Of a stretch of 64,000 bases of DNA, positions 61,042 to 64,000 are shown piece after piece. Each line of letters begins with the position of its first letter. The first letter of the stretch is position 1. This stretch comes from Phlebiopsis flavidoalba (lineage: Eukaryota; Basidiomycota; Agaricomycetes; Polyporales; Phanerochaetaceae). The notes beneath the pieces were generated by a model, which worked only from the letters and a program-made list of their open reading frames with translations, did not search any database and had not been told where the DNA came from. Location: positions 1 through 64,000 of the forward strand of contig JAOCPU010000080.1 in assembly GCA_035772785.1 (NCBI GenBank). Reading direction: 5' to 3'. The position numbers and the translations under genes were made by a program.

Positions 61042-62795
61042 TTATAGACCGAGTTCATCGGCATAGGGGCCGCAAAACGCCCTGATTGTCACCAACGGCA
61101 ACGTAGGTGTGGCTGTCGCCTTGAGCAGGCGACGAGGACAGTCTACACGTCGTTGAGTATCATACCACTGCCCAATATATGAAAAAGCAACTCACGTTGG
61201 AAACCGCGGACGCGCTAACACCGTCGAACGCAGCCAAGCGCGGACTCGACAGATGCGGGAGGATCCCGCCCAAGACCTAAAATAGCACCAATCGTAAGCG
61301 GCCTAATCCCATTGGTCGAACGCTAACGCACACCTTTCCACACGAGGATCGAGACGAGGCCCGCCTTGCCGTCGACGGGCAGATTAGGCAGTTCAGCGAA
61401 CTTGGCCTTTGCGACGGCCTTTCTTGAGGCTCCTCCTTCGCCGACGGAAGGGGATCAGGTGGCAGCCTGGAGCGCCTTCAACGGCTGGCCGCGCCGGCCA
61501 GTCTTGACCGTCCTCGGTCGTGGCACCTGGACGAGGATACCAAACAGAGTCGCGTCCAGAGTATGGGCGCACAACGGTAGCTCCACGGACGCAGAGGCCG
61601 GGAATCGCGGAAGCAAGAGCGCAGAGGAAAACCCTCGGACCACTTGGACGGAGGGATTTGGGCGAAAGGTGGTGCGGCGGTCAGAGGACGGCGGAGCGAG
61701 CTCAGCCGCGGATGCAGTCGTGGTGCCGAAACCAATGAAGACGGTCTCGGGTGCCCGCCGTGGCCCTCTACGCGGGGATTCACCGCCGAAGTACTTGCTC
61801 GAGGTCGCGGAAGGTGCGGGGCGGAGGCGGGGAGAGCGCTCAAGGACTGCTCGACGAGCTTCGCGAGGGCCTCCTGCGAGATTGCCCGTGCCGAGGACGG
61901 CAATGTTGCCCTTTGTGAAGACGGACGACGCGTAAGCCTTGATGGCTTCGACGTCGACTGGGTCGTTGTTCGCCGCCGCGAGCAGGGGGGCGCCAGGCCA
62001 TTGCGGGAAGGCAAGACCTGTCGTGCGAGCTCCAGGGCGCGTGTTGCGGGGTTAGAAGAGGGGCAGCGGCAGCCTCGTCGGCACAGGACAGGGGCGACGT
62101 ATTCCTGCAGTTCGTGGCGGGTGAACTTGGCCGTCGGTCACGAAGGACGAGCGAGGACATACCACAAAGTATTGTCACCCTAAGCGGTTTCATGGTTTCA
62201 TTAGAGGGATTCATAGCGTAAATTACTGGGACTACTCACTCATCGCCCTTGAGGAAACTCTCGCCGTCAACGATCCCAAATGCTCCCGTGTCAAGCTCGA
62301 AGAGAGGACTCAAAGCCATACAATTCCGTTGCACGGACCGTGCCGAGACTTGAACCGCTTGCCTGTGCTCTACCCACAGTTCAGTATCGCTCGGGAAGCG
62401 AGGGACGTAATGTATGTCACCTTGAAAGCAAAGTTTTGTGATGAGCGTGTGCAGTTGCGACACCAGGCTTATTCTGGTACCGTGCTGCCAGCTGTCACGT
62501 TTTAGGAAAGTCACGAGAGGAGGTCTGCGCTCTCCGTTTGTCACGGTCTCGCGGCGACTTTTACGCCTAGCAGCGTCGGCGAGCCTGCGAAGCAAAGTCC
62601 TGACTGGCGCGTAGTCGTGTGGCGCGATTGCCGTGACGTGACTGTCCTCTCGCTCGCCATGTACATGTGATGAAAGAAAGGGAAAGTGAGAGTGGAGGTC
62701 GAGTTCATGATCGTACTCGACCGCTTGCGGCGGTGAACTTTGCCCGCGGATTTGGCCGAATAAAGTAGGCGCTTCGGGTGAGCTTGCAGCAGCAT
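61042..62795 (-). CDS. QCR2: Cytochrome bc1 complex core protein 2 (M16 family), frame-broken as read
   Basis: Core protein 2 of mitochondrial respiratory complex III, a non-catalytic M16 peptidase homologue. The N-terminus MLLQAHPKRLLYSAKSAGK (62795) is a good mitochondrial presequence. Then GVKVAAR, RYQNKPGVATA, TELYGFESSL, SLTREHL, FLKGDE (62240), a FTRHELQEYVAPV segment, NDPVDVEAIKAYASSVFTKG with NIAVLGTGISQEALAKLVEQ (61850-61960), NPRVEGHGG, LPHLSSPRLAAFDGVSASAV (61205-61260), and a last exon with TYVAVGDNQGVL and YADELGL at the stop (61042). These blocks are in order but in all three frames; TELYG, LTREHL and FLKGDE lie side by side in different frames with no room for introns. An essential gene should not look like this, which points to consensus errors or a second copy elsewhere. 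Confidence 0.78.
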
Positions 62796-64000
62796 TTTCA
62801 GAGAGCGTTGTAATGCGTAGAGATCCTAAGCATTTGTGGGTAAATACGAAAAAATCCCTCGTATCGTTCTCATTTTGTCTATATTTTAGAGCATTTGCCT
62901 ATGGACACCTCTACCCTGTAAGCGTTCGCTGTTTGTCATTACCCGCTGCGCAAAGCGCCCTAAAGGGCGCCAAATCACTGTGGACCGCGTCTAAAAAGGG
63001 AGGCTTGCCGCTTGCCTCCAACGTCACCACCATCTCTGCCAGAGGCTAACAGCGTCGGGCTGAAAAGCGAGCTGTCAAGGTGACTCGTGTTAATTATCAA
63101 GTGGACCTTAATGAGACCAATACCTGTCTCCCCCTCCCTGTCCTTCCGTCCATCATACGATTTCTGCGCTGGTCATCATTCGCCGCCAGGACACTGCTTG
63201 AAACTACACATCTTAAACACTGCGTCAAGTCCTTCGTTATATCCATGACATCTAAAAGAGGACGCACACACCTGCCGGGAGGGGCCGGTGATTTTCTTAA
63301 TACCAGCTTCAACGAATCATCATGCTGCGTCGGTCGGATATGCTATGTGTCGTGGGCCGCTGGGTGGCAGCTCAGTGTGAAGAGGCTTACGGGGAAGGCA
63401 ACCGCTGTATGCCAGTGAATACACAAGAGAATCGTTAACATGGCTTCGACTGGCAACCATTTTTTTTCTGTCCCTCTCAAGACGCCAGCAGTGGTCCGAG
63501 ACACACCGCAAATACGGGTGGCCATCGTGCAAGACATTCTTTGCGAGTAACTAATTTTTTTACTACTTCGGTTATAATATACGCCGTCACTGCACAGAGA
63601 GTGTCATATGTGCAGACCTTCTCCAGCTCGCCAGGCGATCTGATGTCACCGACCTCTGTCGCTTCCGGGGACATTGCCTTTCATCCTTGGTGCCGTTGAC
63701 CGCTCTCAGAAACCAGTACAGTGCAAGCCTGTCTAGCGTGTTTTCAGCGTGGCCGCAGCTTAGTCGCGAGACATCCTCGAGCATTACTCCTACCACCACG
63801 GTTTCAAAGCTCATCTCTGGTGTATCGTCTGTGCCAAGCTCGTCCTCAGGTACCTCTGTCATCTTCCGCCGTTTTCTTCTTCCACTACATCCTCGACTTG
63901 GTGCTGCGCTCAGGCTACTCGACATCTGCTGCACCATCCGCCTCTACGGATACTGCCTCATCCGCTCCACGTAACCGACGGGGACGTCTACTTTGGCATC
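62796..64000. other. Right-hand end of the window, no gene recognised
   Basis: This includes the presumed QCR2 promoter. A plus frame from 63687 to 63974 and neighbouring frames are Ser/Thr-rich (ETSSSITPTTTVSKLISG) and could be the start of a gene that continues past the window. A minus frame covers 63587-63937. No family assigned. Confidence 0.35.

Overview
The window is nuclear DNA of a filamentous basidiomycete, most likely an Agaricomycete. Genes are split by many short GT-AG introns, the DUF6532, DUF6533 and DUF6534 families typical of mushroom-forming fungi are present, and there is a Plavaka-type (CACTA-like) DNA transposon. No bacterial features, rRNA genes, convincing tRNAs or CRISPR arrays were seen. 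All calls come from reading the sequence by eye. Exon borders are approximate unless a junction is described.

Layout. (1) 1-8.7 kb: a complete Plavaka-like transposon (89-8319) with 17-bp terminal inverted repeats, a 2-bp target duplication, a minus-strand transposase gene and a divergent DUF6532 gene. It sits inside an older repeat that has a second copy at 37.6-38.4 kb. (2) 8.8-14.9 kb: a direct segmental duplication of about 2.3 kb, each copy carrying a damaged DUF6534 membrane-protein gene. (3) 15-28 kb: a GC-rich, gene-dense stretch with an F-box gene, a methionine sulfoxide reductase A gene, a TCAB1/WRAP53-like WD40 gene, a DUF6533 membrane protein gene and an NRPS-like adenylation-thiolation-reductase gene. 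(4) 29-45 kb: an AT-richer accessory stretch with at least four more DUF6534 genes or relics, all on the minus strand. One is broken by a 2.9-kb element and by an 820-bp element that forms a large inverted repeat with an 851-bp sister. (5) 45.9-51.4 kb: a divergent GMC oxidoreductase / sugar transporter pair. (6) 51.6-63 kb: an isoprenylcysteine methyltransferase, a family-X DNA polymerase, a SAM-dependent methyltransferase and the mitochondrial complex III core protein 2.

The most notable structures are the two CATCTGG-ended elements with 2-bp target duplications (excising one restores a DUF6534 reading frame exactly), their head-to-head arrangement as a near-palindrome of about 1.9 kb, and the nested Plavaka insertion with a paralogous empty site. 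Many well conserved genes, including the core respiratory gene for complex III core protein 2, carry single-base frame breaks. This could be residual consensus error or real decay, and it limits every statement here about pseudogenes.
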